From contig NC_067312.1 of assembly GCF_020740795.1 (NCBI RefSeq), forward strand, positions 36,432,905-36,496,904: a stretch of 64,000 nucleotides of DNA, written 5' to 3'. Numbering within the stretch: position 1 is the first letter of the stretch; every line of letters starts with the position of its first letter. Shown here piece after piece: positions 1-14,222 of the stretch. The notes below the pieces were generated by a model. The model had not been told where the DNA came from and did no database searches. It saw nothing but the letters and a program-made list of their open reading frames with translations. A program made the translations under genes and the position numbers. The DNA is from Apus apus (lineage: Eukaryota > Chordata > Aves > Apodiformes > Apodidae).

Positions 1-924
1 TGATCTGCAGCAGACACCCACTAGAAAGTAGCTCATATGTTGGTGTGCTCACTTATCCTGACCCACAAGCTCTCAGCTGGCTCACCACCCATGCCAAGGC
101 TGAGCTCCATCCATTCTCACCACACTCTCACAGAAAGGTCTCATATGAACTCCTCCTCCTCCTCTTACTGACTTGTCTCTCTCAAAAGCCTGTATACACG
201 TGCTCCTGTCACATGGGTTATCCCAACACATCTCTGTGATCCCAGTAGAACCATAAACCTGCAGTTGCAGACAGACCTTTAATCCCAGGTGTGTGTCCCC
301 CAGGATGCAGGGGGACAGGCACTCCTGACAGGCACCCAGTCTTGCTGGATTCCCAGAAAGGATATGAGAGCTCTCCTGACAGCACTGTGGTATTTACATT
401 GAAAGCACTAACATGCAAGTGTTTTGCTGATACGGCACAGGCTGTACAGAACCATTCAAATCAGACCATTAACATTTTCTGTTTTAGTAATGGAAATTTT
501 ATTATGGACCTCTCTAGCAAATATACATATATATATATATACACACAGCTATAAAAACAAAAAAACCCCACACATTACCCAGAAGTACCAAATTAATATT
601 ACCAATTCATATAATTATATTAAGACAGGCAGAACACTAATGAAGAGCTAAGTTAGCTGCCTCTAGTAGGATTCAATATGTCTGTCTAAACAATAAATTA
701 TTGTTGTATTAGTGGGTGTTTGTGAGAAATGCAATGAGATTTATTCCCCATATGTGATAACTTCGTGTATTTGTTGTGGTTTCATGTTATGAGAATGGCT
801 GCTTTGAAATTCCCAGTTGATGCACCTTGCCAGTCCCCAGTGAAACTTACGGTGCATACAAGGAATAAATCTACTTTTGCATGTGCATCAGGAATGATTT
901 CATTTGGTTTGTTGTTTTTTTGCT
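1..924. other. Intergenic, short simple repeats only
   Basis: Small TCC run at about 151-165 and a TA stretch with CA end at 523-546. No gene is supported. The LTR remnant may extend slightly into the right end. Confidence 0.45.
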
Positions 925-1132
925 TATCTGGAGAAGGCTGAACACCTGCTGTCTGATGCGAACTAGTGAATATATTCTTTGTTTTGCTTTGCTTGCATGT
1001 GTAGTTTTGCTTTATCTCGACCCATAAATTTTACTCACACTTAGCCTTCTGATTCTCTCCCCCACCCCACTGTGGGGGAGTGAGGAAGTGGTTGTGCTGG
1101 GCTCAGCTGCCTGATGTGGTGAAACCATGACA
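925..1132 (+). mobile_element. Truncated ERV LTR, 3' part
   Basis: This carries the same LTR family as 17886-18379. It shares GAGAAGGCTGAACACCTGCT, TTTGTTTTGCTTTGCTTGC, the TTTTGCTTTATCTCGACCCA block (with a deletion over the poly(A)-signal part), CTTCTGATTCTCTCCCCCAC, TGGGGGAGTGAGGAAG and the closing GAAACCATGACA. The 5' half with the promoter box is missing. The orientation is plus. It is a separate insertion, 17 kb from the other copy. Confidence 0.85.
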
Positions 1133-4100
1133 GAACCATTCTTTTTAATGGGTAGTTCATTTCCTGTTCCAGAAAGAGCTGATGTATCTGGACACAGTTA
1201 AGGTAAAATGGTGATTTAATTGTCTGACTCCCCTTCAAATCAGGTACATAAGGCATTTGGGGACTGGTAACACAGTCACTCCAGGCCTGCATCTGTTTGC
1301 TTTGGCAGCTTTCCAACACACACACACAAATAGATAATAATCCAGTTTCTAAAATCTGTCTTAAAAGAAACACAAAACAATTAGAGAAGGGTCACAGAAG
1401 AATGTTTCTATTGGACCTCCAGGACATGAAGAACTGACTTCAGTTACCAGCCAAATACACTAAATTCAAAAACTGGAAAACAGAAAAAAAAAACAGTCTT
1501 CTGCAATTTGCTGCTATGCTCAGGAAGGGCATTTATTATGAAAACTAGAACTCAGGAGGTTTAAATGACCATCGATTAAAAAAATATTCACTGATGTTCT
1601 TTCTAACTTAACAGATTTGCAAATAAATCCTATCCTTTCCTAGGGCTATGGAAGTCTTACTAATTGTTAGAAGCTTCAGCAAATGTGTCAACTGCATACA
1701 GAATCTGACAGACAAGAAATCTGGAGAACAAGAAATTTTCTTAAGAGATAGAAAACTTTTCCCTTACATTTCCTGGATTCCACTTACAGAACACAGAAAA
1801 CTTTCCATTGCAAAAGCACGTTTTCAAACTTTTCATATTGAAAATTAGATTTTGACTAGGCTGAGGATGTAGCTGCACATTTCAGGAAATGCTTCAGTAA
1901 GATTTTTATTCTTAGTGTCAGTAAATAGTTTGATGACAACACCACAAAATTGGTGAAAAGAAAGAGGTACTGAAACACTATTAACTTGTATTTTGAAAAA
2001 ATCTCTGCTGCTGACTACAAATGGACATGTTAAAAGGAGGTGTATTAGTTGCATTAAAGACACCTTTTTGACAGTTTATGTCATGCAGACAAAAAGTAAA
2101 CTCAGATTGCTGTGGCTGTCAAAAAAATCCAAAACCAAAACCAAACAAAACTCAAAAGCACGAAGTGTGCTGTTATGCTCTCTCTTTAATAGTTCCTATT
2201 AGCCTCATTATTGGAATGTTATTTTACATTTCTGTTGTTTTTCAAGGCCATCCCAAAGGGAAACTAGCTACACTTACCTAATACAAGGACTATTTGCTCC
2301 TGAAATAACATAGTAGGAGACATGTAAGCTGAAAAAGCTGTATTTGCAAGAGGAAAAAGAAAATATAACTATTCTGGAAAATAAGAGATAACTAGTAAGT
2401 TATCAGGAAGTTAAAAGATCTTGCCCCGTATTGCTGACACCAACTATAATGTGTCAGCAGTCTGTAAGATAGTGAAATACATCTGGCACCATTCAAATAA
2501 TAAAATATGTTCAGTTATTCAGCATTTCTATATGAGATATTAAAGATCATGGTGTAACTATTTTCTAGAAAAGGGACTGAAGAGGTTGAGTTCTTACTGA
2601 TTTTTTCTTCACATACATTAGTGGTCAGTTGTGTGTATACAAAGAAGGGAAAGAGCTCAACAGATAAACTATTCAATGAAAAGCATGGAGTGTAGTACTA
2701 GGATTCCCCAAATCCTGTATTATCTGCTTCAAGTCTTTTATCTTTTCATGCCAAATTCAAAAAGCTTTCTGCCTCACACTTTCACTGCCTTTCTTTCCTT
2801 GTCTACTAACCTGATCCTTCAGCTACTTGAGTTATGACAGTAGAAAAGTTTGAGGAAGCTGACTGAGACCTGGTCTTGCTGCCTCCACCTAAAGATCCCA
2901 AGAAGGCAGCAGAAGTAGAATTTTGGTGCTTACAGAAGTCCACGCAGAGGCACCTAAAAAGCATCCTGTCTAGAAAAGACAAATTGGCCTTTAGGGCAGT
3001 AAATTCCTTCTTTTGAGGCTGAAATGCACTTGGAAGAAAATCAAAAGGTGTTATTGACACTGCTTGATAAAACTGAGACTATGTAATTAACCTCATTCAA
3101 TTTTCACAGATAAAAGGACCAGATAATTTAGCCCAAGTGCCTTCTGAAAACAGGTTCTGGAACAACTCAAAACACCCCACAGAAAATTTACTTTGAATTT
3201 AAGGTCCTACGCAGTGAGTATTGACATATCAAATCCCCACAAAGACATAATTCCCCAGCACATGTTCTTGGCTGGATTTACTTGTGGAAGACCCAGTGTG
3301 CAAGAGGTTATTTGTGAGATGATTCTGTTGTCTTTAAAGGAATTTCCTTTATAGAATAAATGACTTATCTGACAATCTGGAAATCTCTGACTCTGTATAA
3401 TCTTCAATCTCATAGAAAGGCAAGTAGCTGATAATTTTTGGTAGAGGAAAGAATCCTACTGCCTTTCTCTATAGAATGACATCTGGAATAGGACTACAAC
3501 AGGACAGTGTTGTAATAAAACATAGGTATCCCTTGTACACTTTCAGTAATTTTTAAAAAAGTAACTACATTTTTTCAGCTCCTCTCCTCAGGTGTTTTCA
3601 TGGACTGGGTCTCTGTACACTTTTGTGATCTCTTGGCTGCTTCCTGCAACCCCTGAGTACCAAAGACCTTTCTGTTTTCCTCTCCAATCTCTTCATTGCA
3701 CTGAAACATCTGCAGATTTCGGCTTCTTATTTCCAGAAAGGCATAAGAATGTCTTTCTTCTCTTCTGCTCACTGTCTGAATGTTTCATTTGGACTCTAAA
3801 ATAGTCAAAACTTTTTTAGATCCAGCTGACATGTTCCACTTCTCTGAAAACTTGACAGTATGTCAAATATTTTTAAATAATTCACGTGTATGTTCATATC
3901 ACAGAAAATACTTCTCTTATTGCAAATACTGAGGCAAAACCTTCAGCAAATTCTTGATGACATCTTGGTAACCAGTGAACACAGAGGTGAAACATGAATA
4001 ATGTCTACTGTGGACAAACTTCTATGCTTAGCTGAGCAAACTCTTGCTTGTACAACAGAAATTCTCCTCTACTCATTTCTCCATTCCTGTGTCCTTGCAA

Positions 4101-4832
4101 TCCAGTGATTTAGTGAAGCCGGGCAAGGCTTCACCTTACTTTGAACAACATGATTATCTAGCTGATTGGGAGACATCACAGTTAACCACATTTTCTTTCC
4201 AGTGAGCTCAGTGCAAAGCTCCCAGCATCACTTGTGGCTGTTCAAATCCCAGCACCCTGAAAGAATTTAAACAGACAGTCACAAATTGTAATCTCAGTGC
4301 AACTTCTTAGTACTCAGTCTCACAGATTTGCCAGTGTAAATTTACCTAGGTGGCTTGCCCTAGACTGGATTGTCTTTCTTCATGAGGGTTAATTAAATGG
4401 CTCACAGTCCTGTGAAAGTCTGAAGACTTGTGGCATTGAAAGAATACCTCTCATTACTAGTAGATCAATAAGCCATCTTTTTCACTGTGCATGAACAACT
4501 GATTTTCAAAGTGATACTTGAAGATAAAATCAGAAAGTGTTTCAAGAGCATATGGATCTCAGATTTTAATCCACTGAAAAATAGCGATGCCAACCATATG
4601 AAGGCAACCAATCTGCTCTTTTGGGAATAATGTGACAAACAACCTGTCACTGAGTCTGGGTTTAATCCTGTAGTCTGGACTATTGCAGTGAAAAACATCA
4701 GCTTGTTAGCAGTGAGTATCTGAATTTGAGCATCATTTGCAGTGAGCTAGACTGTGGAAATATTGATAGTCCACCACTTCAGAAAACATATTGCTCTCTT
4801 CAGGCCTGCTACAGAGAGCACTAACACATTAA
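1133..4832. other. Intergenic, nothing recognised
   Basis: About 3.7 kb of unique AT-rich DNA. A short CA run lies at 1315-1328. No gene was seen. Confidence 0.45.
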
Positions 4833-4990
4833 TCACAGAATCAAAATCATTCTGGTTGTAAAAGACCTTTAAAATCATTGAGCCAACCATAACCTAACTC
4901 TACAAACCATTAACCTAACTCTACCAAGGCCGGTGCTTAAACCATGTTCCTAAACACAAAGAGTGTTTCATATGCCTACTTTACTGACAG
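4833..4990 (-). mobile_element. CR1-type LINE 3' end, minus strand
   Basis: AATCACAGAATCAAAATCAT, then CTGGTTGTAAAAGACCTTTA, AAATCATTGAGCCAACCATA and CCTAACTCTACCAAGGCCGG match the reverse complement of a CR1 3' end type. A piece of about 20 bases (ACC.TAACCTAACTCTAC) is duplicated at 4888-4925. The right limit is approximate. Confidence 0.85.
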
Positions 4991-7084
4991 ACAAAAGGAA
5001 CACAAATTGATACCTGTTCAAATGTGTACAGATACTCAATGATGTCCAAGATGATGGTCAAAATAAATAACCAGGGCCTTATGAACACCTCATGATGAAA
5101 AAAAAGGGAGCTTTCCTGGTTATAACAGTGATGTAACTGTGCTTACACACAGCAGAGATCTGCTCAGAGCAGAGATGTCCTATTGCAAGCTGTTTGTCAA
5201 ACCAGCCAGAATTCAGCTGCATGTATGTTTGGTACACTGACACTGTTGGCACTGCAACCTTCCTACTCCCTTACACTTTTTACCTATCTGAATATTGCAT
5301 AACATGAATATTGAGTGCTAAGACAGAGAAAGAGAAAATATCTCAGAGATCTGTTCCTTCATTAAAAGTGGAAAAAGAGGTGTTTGCCACCACATTTTTT
5401 TGAAGGAAATGCAGAATCATCACTGGAATCTGCAGTAATTTTGATATGTCCACCTATGTATAGAATCTTGAGCAGCCTAGCACTGAGGTACTACTGTGAT
5501 ATTTAGTTGCATGTAGATATACTCAAGAAAAATTCAAAAGCATAATCATAAGAAAGAAGTTTGGTTCAGCCACATTTTTCAAATTCTCAGTAATTATATT
5601 CTGAGTTCAGTTTTAGAAGATGAGTACCTCCATCTGGCATATCAGGCTAATTTCTTTTGCCATTCTCTGGAGTTTCTGACCTTTAGTTACTGAAATAAAT
5701 GAGGAGGCGGACTCAGAGACAGTAGAAAAGGAAATGTATATATTACAAAAGTTATGCCTATTGATCAATCTGTAAAGAATCTAGAATACTTGAGAGGTAG
5801 GATGAGACAAGAAAACCTGAGTACTTCATCCTTAAAGTTCTTAAACTGGAAGATTTGGCAGAGCATAGCCCACTTGTTCTGAACTTTAAGGTTAACTTCT
5901 CTTCTAAAATACATTGTTATGTGGGACTTGCTTGTGGTTTTCAGTGCAAACTTTGTACACTTGGATCCTGGTTATTCTGTGAAGGCCAAAACTCCCATGC
6001 CAACAATGAAGATATCACTATTTTAATGAAGTAAATCAACAGTTTCATGCTTCTGTATCTTGGCACCATGGCTAATCAGTCAGCACTATCCAGGGGAAAA
6101 AAAATCCTAGGGCAAAAATTTTTGAAAAATAGAGCTTTCAATGAACAAAAAATATATAAAAATACAAAAGTGCCCTCCCCCCATGAGACCTCAAAACTTT
6201 TGATTATGGAGAAGTCTTAAAAAGCAATGTTAGATCGATCTCTATAATGAAGTTCATTTGACATTATGTATCTCTTTTAGCTAATAATTTTGAAAGATCT
6301 CATCAAAAGAAAAGCTTTTAAAGGTTTTACATTTAGCAGAGCATGGTACTTCCTTTGGATAGCTAACAATGAGTTTGATGAGAGTCCTAAAGAGTTTGAA
6401 TACTACACAGTCTCCTTAGTGCCCAAAGCTAAAACTTCTTTTATCTTGCCAAGTAAAACTGCTGCAGAATTCAGCTTTTGAGACAAATAATGTACTCCTA
6501 AAAACTCCTCTTCAGGTTTTTATGCAAGTCCTGTGCTTTGTTTTCCCCTAAATTTGTGCCCCAATAAGAATTCATTGTCCAGAAAAAGGAGAAAGTGTCA
6601 GGTTCTTTAACATACCACTAAAATGAGCAGTCCTACACAGTGGAGTGTCTGTGGGTCTGGAGAGGTTTAAGGTCAGAAGAGCTATGGTTTAGAATTAGTG
6701 ATAGCTGCAAAAAGAGAACTATGAAAATATCTGGGACGAATTACAGCTTAATCACAGGCCCCACTGTGCAGCAGGGATACAGGTTAATTCATTTCACAGC
6801 CAAGCAACTTCCCACGAGATCTTCTGAGGGCTCACAGCTGTGCTAAACCATGGCACATCCAGCACCAGATCTCACGCAGGGAATGAAATTAACTTGTGTG
6901 TCACTAGTCATCACTGTAGGCACACCACCTTCTACTGCTTTAACTCATTTTTTTTTCTAAAGAAATTACTCCACTTTACACTATGGAAGATCAGAATCAA
7001 ACCTGAGCTTTCTCAGGGTCAGCCTCACCCACCCACATGAATATGGTAACATACAGGAGAAGCAAGACTAGGAGGAACTCTTAG
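4991..7084. other. Intergenic, nothing recognised
   Basis: AT-rich unique sequence. No gene or known repeat was seen. Confidence 0.45.
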
Positions 7085-7503
7085 AGCAAAATCTCTTGAA
7101 TTCAGCCTCAAGAAGAGAAGACTCTGGGGGGACCTTATAGCGACCTTCTAATACCTGAAAGGGGCCTGTAAGAGGGATGGGGAGGACCTGTTCACTAGAG
7201 CTTGTAACAATAGGACAAGGGGTAATGGTTTTAAGCTAGAGAAAGGTAGATTTAGGTTGGACATTAGGAAAAAGTTCTTTAATATGAGGGTGGTGGATCA
7301 CTGGAATGAACAGGTTGCCTAGAGGTGGCGGAGGCCCCATCCCTGGAGTCATTCAAGGTCAAGCTTGCTGGGACTCTGAGCAATCTGCTCTAGTTGGGGA
7401 TGTTCCTGCTTATTGTAGGGGAGTAGCACTAGATGACCTTCAGTGGTCCCTGCCAACCCAAGACGTTCTATCACTCTACGATTGATTCTATGATTCTATG
7501 AAT
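7085..7503 (+). mobile_element. CR1 LINE 3' end with canonical tail
   Basis: The blocks GGGGGGACCTTATAGCGACC, TTCTAATACCTGAAAGGGGC, ATTAGGAAAAAGTTCTTTAA, GGTGGTGGATCACTGGAA and CCTTCAGTGGTCCCTGCC end in TTGATTCTATGATTCTATG. It is the same subfamily as 52716-53134. It is 5'-truncated; the first 20 bases or so are uncertain. Confidence 0.95.
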
Positions 7504-10500
7504 CAGAGAATGACTGCCACAGTGCAGGATAGTAGTCTTTTAATCTAGAAACTTTTATGGGAAATCCATGCCTCTCTGTTTTGGTGCATGACACTGGCCA
7601 ATAAGTTTCATCATCCTAATGGTACCATTCAGAGGTCACACAGAGAGAAGCAGATAGAGCTTTGCTCCCTGCATGGCACGCATAGTTTACCTCACCCGTG
7701 TTTTTAATTACTTGATTACTGCACTTAAGTATACACCCAGATTGTACTTGTGTGCCTTGCAAGTTCTAGAATTGTTATGACTAGGTCATACAGCTAGAGA
7801 GAGAAGGGCTGGAATATATTTTTACTGCTCCAGAAGAATGGTTGTCCAGTTGTGTATGTACTTAACATTGTTGGTCCAGAGGGGCAGCATAGGCCAAATG
7901 CAGCATGCTATCATCTTCTGTCTCCACAATCTGCTGAATATCTCCACTGAGGGAAAAGAAAAACTGTTAACTGATGGCACACAACTAATAAGTTTCTGGA
8001 AGGATGAAGAAAAGCTGAATTTATGTTTCCTGGTAAACAAAATAACAAAAAAAACCAAATAAATATAGCAATAAATAATATCCAGGCAGGAACACAAAGA
8101 ATTTTTCAAAAGTAAAAGCTTTTGTTCCTGTGATTTAGAGAATCTATATGAGATTACACTCCATTATATTGCCTTCCAGGCTCTCAGTTTGTTTTGCTGT
8201 GAACAAAAAATAAACTTCAAGGAAGACTATAGCATAATCCAGTGAACAAGTGAGCCCTAAGGCTGTAGACTTGGCTCATTAATTCATATGACAGAAAATA
8301 GTATTTATAGAACTTTTGTGTCAATATATTCTCTAACTCAAGACAACAGTAAGGCATGATACACCTTGTAGAAAGAGCAGTATTTCAGCCTTTTGACCTA
8401 GTTAACATCATTAAAACTATTTTGACATTTCAATGTATAATTTCCTTTTTCCTAAAACATTCATGAAATTCAAAAGCCTGGTGTTTGAAACTGGACTATG
8501 CTATATGACTACCTGGCAATATGCACTTACATATACATATTTCTGGATCCTCCTTGCAGAATGTTTTCTTGTTGGGAGGGGCTGGAATGAGGAAAATTTC
8601 ACATATAATTGGTTAACACAGTTTATCTATCAGGCTAGGATAACATAGGGCCAAATTTTCAGAAGATTCTAGTAAAAATTCACTAAGAAAGAAATTCTGT
8701 CATTCACATCTGAACTTTCTGTTCATTCTTAGACTATAAACAAACTGTGTCCTTTCCCATCTAAAGAACAAAAAAATAAATTGGGTTTTTCCTTCTCATC
8801 TGAGATCATAACTTGCTCACAGCTGTCTCTGTGATGAGACATCTGCAGATTTTCTTTGAATTTCATCTGTTCCTCCTAGAAAAAACAGATCCTGTGGTAC
8901 ATATTTACAATACTGAACCTAAAATCATAGCTATAAATCTACAGACACACCAGAAATCAGGTTCTTTGTGGCAATGTTACAAGTAGAAATGGCTTAAGAG
9001 GGCAGAATGACATTTCAACTGGAGCACTGTAGGCATGTATGAAGATTTAGAGAAAAGCAATTCCCATCATTCTCTATATATATTAGCCAGTCTGTTTGTT
9101 TTTACTTTTTAAATACAAATCTCTATGATAAGAACACTATTCTAATGGAAACTAGTAATTTTCATCTGAAACTTAACTGAGCTCTTGGCCCTAAATTTAA
9201 TGGAAAAATTGAAATTTCCTCTTTGGCAAAGCTATGAGTTATCTGGCAAAGCAGTGAGAGCAAATGGCAAGTGTCATTAGTCTAAATTTCAAAGTACCAC
9301 TGTACTTTCCCAAGGTGTACCATGTATATAATGGTAAAAGCATGGAACTTGCATTTGTATATGAAAAGCAGATCATGCTCACTGATTATGTGTTTGTGTA
9401 TCAACTTCTGACACTGCAAACATATGCAGGCACCTTATTTAGATTTAATTTAGTCTAGCAGGATTTACACAGAATAGCAAGAACATATACATGTACTGAA
9501 CTTCAAAGCCAAGTGGTTCTTACATTGCTGAAAAAAAATATCTGTGCAGTGTTTTAGATATGACACAGAAGGCAAACTTAACCTGCTGCTTATTATTGTG
9601 AGTAGTAAGTATGACCTTGCCCCTACTTCTAGTATGTCTAGAGAATCTTAGAAATCTAAGACAAAGTAGCAGTATTTTCTACAGAAATTCCTCTAACTTA
9701 TACCCTTCTATGGTGAGTTCTATTCTACCAAATTCAAGTGGAACATTTTACCATAGCTATTTGTCATCTAGACTAACATCTTAGAAAATTTTAAACCAGG
9801 TACATAATTTATAAATAATTCACAAAGAGATAACTATGCTTTTCAGATTTATTTTTTCTTCATATAGGGCATCTACTTTTCTTCGTCTAGTTTTAATATC
9901 TAAAAATGGGAAAGATTAAGATAAATTAATTCCAGACTTACATTTTTTGCCTATGGGCCAAGTTCTGCCTTCAGCTGCATTCATTAATTCCCTTCATCCC
10001 CAAAACTCAATGAACTGGATCTATTTGTGGAGAGCAGTGAAATAGTCTCATAGACAATAGGAAGCCCTTCAGCTATACCCACTGAAAGCTGTTGATGTCC
10101 AAATGCAGAGGTATCAGCAAAAAGGCAACCCAGAAGCTTCGAGATGATCCGTGCTTACATTTTAGTTTCATTCTTTGTAAACAGGGGTAGCTGTTAAAGG
10201 TTTTGGAGATGTGGATGTATCTAGTCCTGTTTCTGCTTTTTTTTGGCAGTGTAACAGATGGTCCACAATACAGGACAAATGGTAGAGAATAAGTTCTTCC
10301 ACAAGCAGCCATTCTGCTTTCACCATTTCAAACAAATCTCATCCTCACAAATTGAAGGTCCCTTTCTCCACTTAAATTGATGGATTTTTCAGATTAAGGA
10401 GCCACAAGGTAATCAGGTGTCCTCCTTTCATTTTGCACTATTGTTTATCACACTTACTGTTTGTGCTAATTCTTCATTCATCTGAAACGCATGAAATCCA

Positions 10501-12119
10501 AACCTTTGAAAAGACAAGAGCAGAGAAATAAGTGGTGTTCAGCACTAAATACACTAACCACTGTGATAATGTTTAAAGCTCATTTACAAAGAGTGTTCCA
10601 AAGGCTGAACTTCCCTGGAAGATGACAACACATTTCCCAAAACACTTGGAGGAACAAATCCAGGAATATTTTTCATTCCTAAACTTCTTCCACAGCTCTC
10701 CATGTGCCTTTTTAATCTGCTTCTGTATTTTCAGGAGTAAATTTCTACCCCTCCACTTCACAGTTCTCTCAGCTGTAAGATTGTCAGCTACTCCCACGAG
10801 GAGTGTTTTTCCAGGGCTGTCCACATCTCCACAATTCTCTATTCCTCAAATCCTGCCACTAAATCCATTTTCATACACAAAGCACCTAGGAGACAGCTGT
10901 CACAAATTGTGTTTTCAAACTTCATGCTAGCAAGAAACACACAAGCGTCTTTTAAATTCATAGCATGGCCTTTCACTTTCCCTCTGTCATTCCTTTTTCT
11001 TGTCTCCCAGCAAGCTTTGATTCAGCAGAGAACTGAAACTTGTAACTGACTTTAAACTGATTTTAATCCTCACCGAAGTGGCCTCATCCCCGCCACAGAC
11101 ACACATTTTTCTGAATTAGGGCCTTGCACTCTTAATTTTCTGTGGAGGCACTACTCTTTGCATACATTTGCAAGGTACATAGCACCAAGATTTAAGCCTG
11201 TATGGACACTAGTCACGAGCCAATGTGAGCTGTTCCCAACAACACTTTAAGGTGCTATTCAGTGAACAGTAACCAATTTGACTACAACCGCCAAAATTCA
11301 TAGTTTGACACAGATGTGGAACTAAGTGGAAAACCAATTATATCTTTATACATTGAAGAGATTGACTGAGGATGAAAAACAATAGCATGACACATTTGAG
11401 TATAGATGAGTATATGCTAGAGAGAGAGAGCATCCTGAAGACTGCCATGTTCCCTGCACCAGAGGTACTATTATCCCAGCTCATTTACAAGCATCAGCAT
11501 CTCCCTGTCTGGGGGATAAAAGACATTGCCAAGTGGAGTAGATAGATGGATTTGAAAATTTCCCCCCAAAGGAAAGCAAGGGGAAGAAGAAGTCACACTT
11601 CTGAGGTGCACATGATGACAGTGACATGAAAGTATCTAGATGCATACCAAGACCCCTCAGCCTTCTTTAGAACATAGATGAATCCAGTAAAGATGTAAAG
11701 CCTGTGTTGCTAATTGAGACTTCTTATCACTGTGGCTATGTATAGGGATTATACAAGTGCTTGAAGGTGCAATGGTCACTGTTAGTTGTCAGCCAATAGG
11801 TGCTGTATTCTCTATGACAATGATGTCCCAATCCATATATAATTCCCACTAAGCAGATAGATTTGCATGTGCTTGCCAATGTGAGCAAAACCTGAGGTTC
11901 ATTTTAAGGCCCTTATTACATATATTAAAGGTAGCATGCTCTACATGTTTCCCATCCTACATACATATATGGAGATAGTACCAGATGTTCATTGGACAGA
12001 AAGAAGCTAAGATCTAGTTTGACAGCTGTAGCTTATGATGACGTCATGAATACAGTTTAGAGATTGAAAGAGTTCACTGCAAAAAAATCATGTCACTTTT
12101 CCTTTTTCTCTTGTTTGAA
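7504..12119. other. Intergenic, nothing recognised
   Basis: About 4.6 kb of AT-rich sequence with no recognised repeat or gene. Frames are short. A GAGAGAGAGAG run occurs near 11420. Confidence 0.45.
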
Positions 12120-12261
12120 GTCACTGAGCTTCAGGATTCAGGGGAGTTGTTGTTTTGACTTTATTCTTCTGTAGGCGGGTGGCTGCCTGCCAGTGGCAGC
12201 TGCATATGGGATCATTTGCATTGCATGCAGAGTCTCTTGTTTAAAGAGAAGCTCTTCCTTC
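12120..12261. promoter_or_regulatory. Possible conserved noncoding element with octamer and E-boxes
   Basis: The octamer ATTTGCAT lies at 12214-12221, the E-box CAGCTG at 12197-12202 and CATATG at 12203-12208, within a short GC-balanced stretch that also has the imperfect palindrome CTGCCAGTGGCAG. The clustering is suggestive only. Confidence 0.22.
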
Positions 12262-13847
12262 CCTTAGATCATCTGCTTTTTTAGAGTCCGGGCCACCATT
12301 TCACACAGATTGTATTCTTTCTTTAATCTTTTCTCCCTGCTTAGTCTGTACTCTCTAACAAGTACTCCAAAGCCAGATCTAGCAGACTCAATGGGAATAA
12401 CTGAAAAAGGCAATCTGTGGACAAAGAGGGAATTATTTAATATTCCTGAGGTTACATACTTAAATGAGGGGATTTTTGCAGTGCACATATGCTCTCTTAC
12501 ATCACCACACTACAAGCTGGAGTCTAAAAAACTGTCATTTACTGCATGCAGGGCACAAAATGGACATTAAACCTGTCTTGGGAACAGTGTTCTCTATTTG
12601 GACCTCCTGCAAACAGTGGGGTACCCCTTCCAGAGCTCCACATCAAACAACTGAGAGGCTTTCATCTCCAGGAGCAATGTAACTCCTTTCTTTTGCATAA
12701 ATCTGAGACAATCAACTATTTTAATGGGTTTTGTAGGGGGATTAAAGAGTGAGGGAGAGAGAAAAGAAGTTCCCCTAAAATGACCTTGGAAAAGCTGTGA
12801 CTAACATATTACCAATTTGGGTTCATACCCTGCACAAAGGAAAGTGTCTAAAAGTAAAATATGATGAAGTGACTATGATACAGCTCAGGTGCTCAAATCA
12901 AAACTTGCTGGATGGTTGCCTTTTTCAGAACTAAGGCAAACACTGTAAACACCTTTTTCCATAGTAAGGATGTAAGTTGTTTATTTTAATCCCTTTTGTT
13001 TCCTCCAGCCCCTCTTACTTCCTTCCTGGAACTTTCAGTATGCAAGACTAGCTGCTTTCCTCTTGTCTGACATAGGTCTAGGACTTATTCTGTGTGTCCA
13101 CTATAGTTAATGACAGCCAGCAAGACCCATGCACAAGTAATGGCTGACTCCGAATCCTGGTCTGTAAAGTAATTTTGCCTTCCAATGGGAGGAATTTTAT
13201 AAACTATTAAAAAACCCACAAGTGGACAGACCTAATTAAAGTGCAATGGCATTTTAATACACAGCATCTCATAAAGCAGAGCAGACATGGTTTTAATTTA
13301 ATAAGATCTTTTTTATTGTAATCTGTTGAGCTGATAGGAAAAAGAGGGAGGAAGAAGACTTTTAAAAAAATCTTGTTAACTCCCCCTTTGTATCCTCTAA
13401 AAGAAGGGAAAAAGACAACCAAGAAGAACAAGCACAAGGACATGCACAGCCGTTTGCGAAGTCACTGCACTTTGCTGGGTCCTCACACATCAGTGACTGA
13501 CTAGAAAGGGGAAAGTGGGGGGTGGAGGGTTGTGGGGGGACAGCAAGAGGAAACATGTCCAGGCATCTAGTCTTTGGGAAGCTTCCCAGATTTCATTTAT
13601 AGCCAGCCAATTCAGATTTTCCAGCTGAGACACTCTGCCTCCCCGTGTCTGTAAACTCTGTCCAGACATGGTAAGTCAGGGAGTCACAGTGGATTGCTGT
13701 GGAATACTAGGAAAAACGAAGCGCTGTTAGCAGTGGTTGCAACTCAAACACATAACAAAACTCTACTTTTTGATTGTGAGGTATTCTAAAAGCAATTCCT
13801 ACCTATCACAGAAAGAAAGAAGAGAGGGCCTGATTACTGCTTGTTTT
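12262..13847. other. Intergenic, nothing recognised
   Basis: Unique sequence without supported genes or known repeats. Confidence 0.4.
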
Positions 13848-13935
13848 GTAGGTGTTGGGGGTTTTTTGTTTGGTTGGGTTTTCTGCTTGGGTTTTTTTGT
13901 GGGTTTTCTGGTTGGTTGGTTATTTTTTTGTTAAC
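13848..13935. repeat. G/T-rich tract with G-runs
   Basis: Runs of three to five G separated by T-rich spacers (GGGGG, GGG, GGG, GGG with spacers of about 9-14 bases), then GGTTGGTTGGTT. The spacers are longer than in a classic G-quadruplex motif. Confidence 0.75.
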
Positions 13936-14222
13936 ACAGGCTCTGTTAAATCCCTGGTGTATACTAACTGTAGATTCCACTTGGTTTATTCCCTTTGAAG
14001 TCAGTTTGATTTTGTTCTTCACCTAACTAGAAGCCATTTTCCACAAGCTCATTTGTAAGCAACTCTGTTCAAAACCTGCAACCTGAAAATTTGTACAGGA
14101 GTTTAGCATCAGAAAGAATGAATTTACTATAGGGATTGAGACAGGTTTGGTGAGCCTGTGTGGCTGGAAAGTTGGGGGTAGAAGAATAAGAGACAAGAAC
14201 ACAAGACAAGGGAGAAAGAGAG
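13936..14222. other. Unique sequence before the GGAA array
   Basis: Nothing recognised. Confidence 0.4.

Noticed and set aside
4225..4260. TTCAAATCC motif resembling a tRNA T-arm
   Set aside because: No acceptor stem, D-arm or anticodon arm can be built around it.
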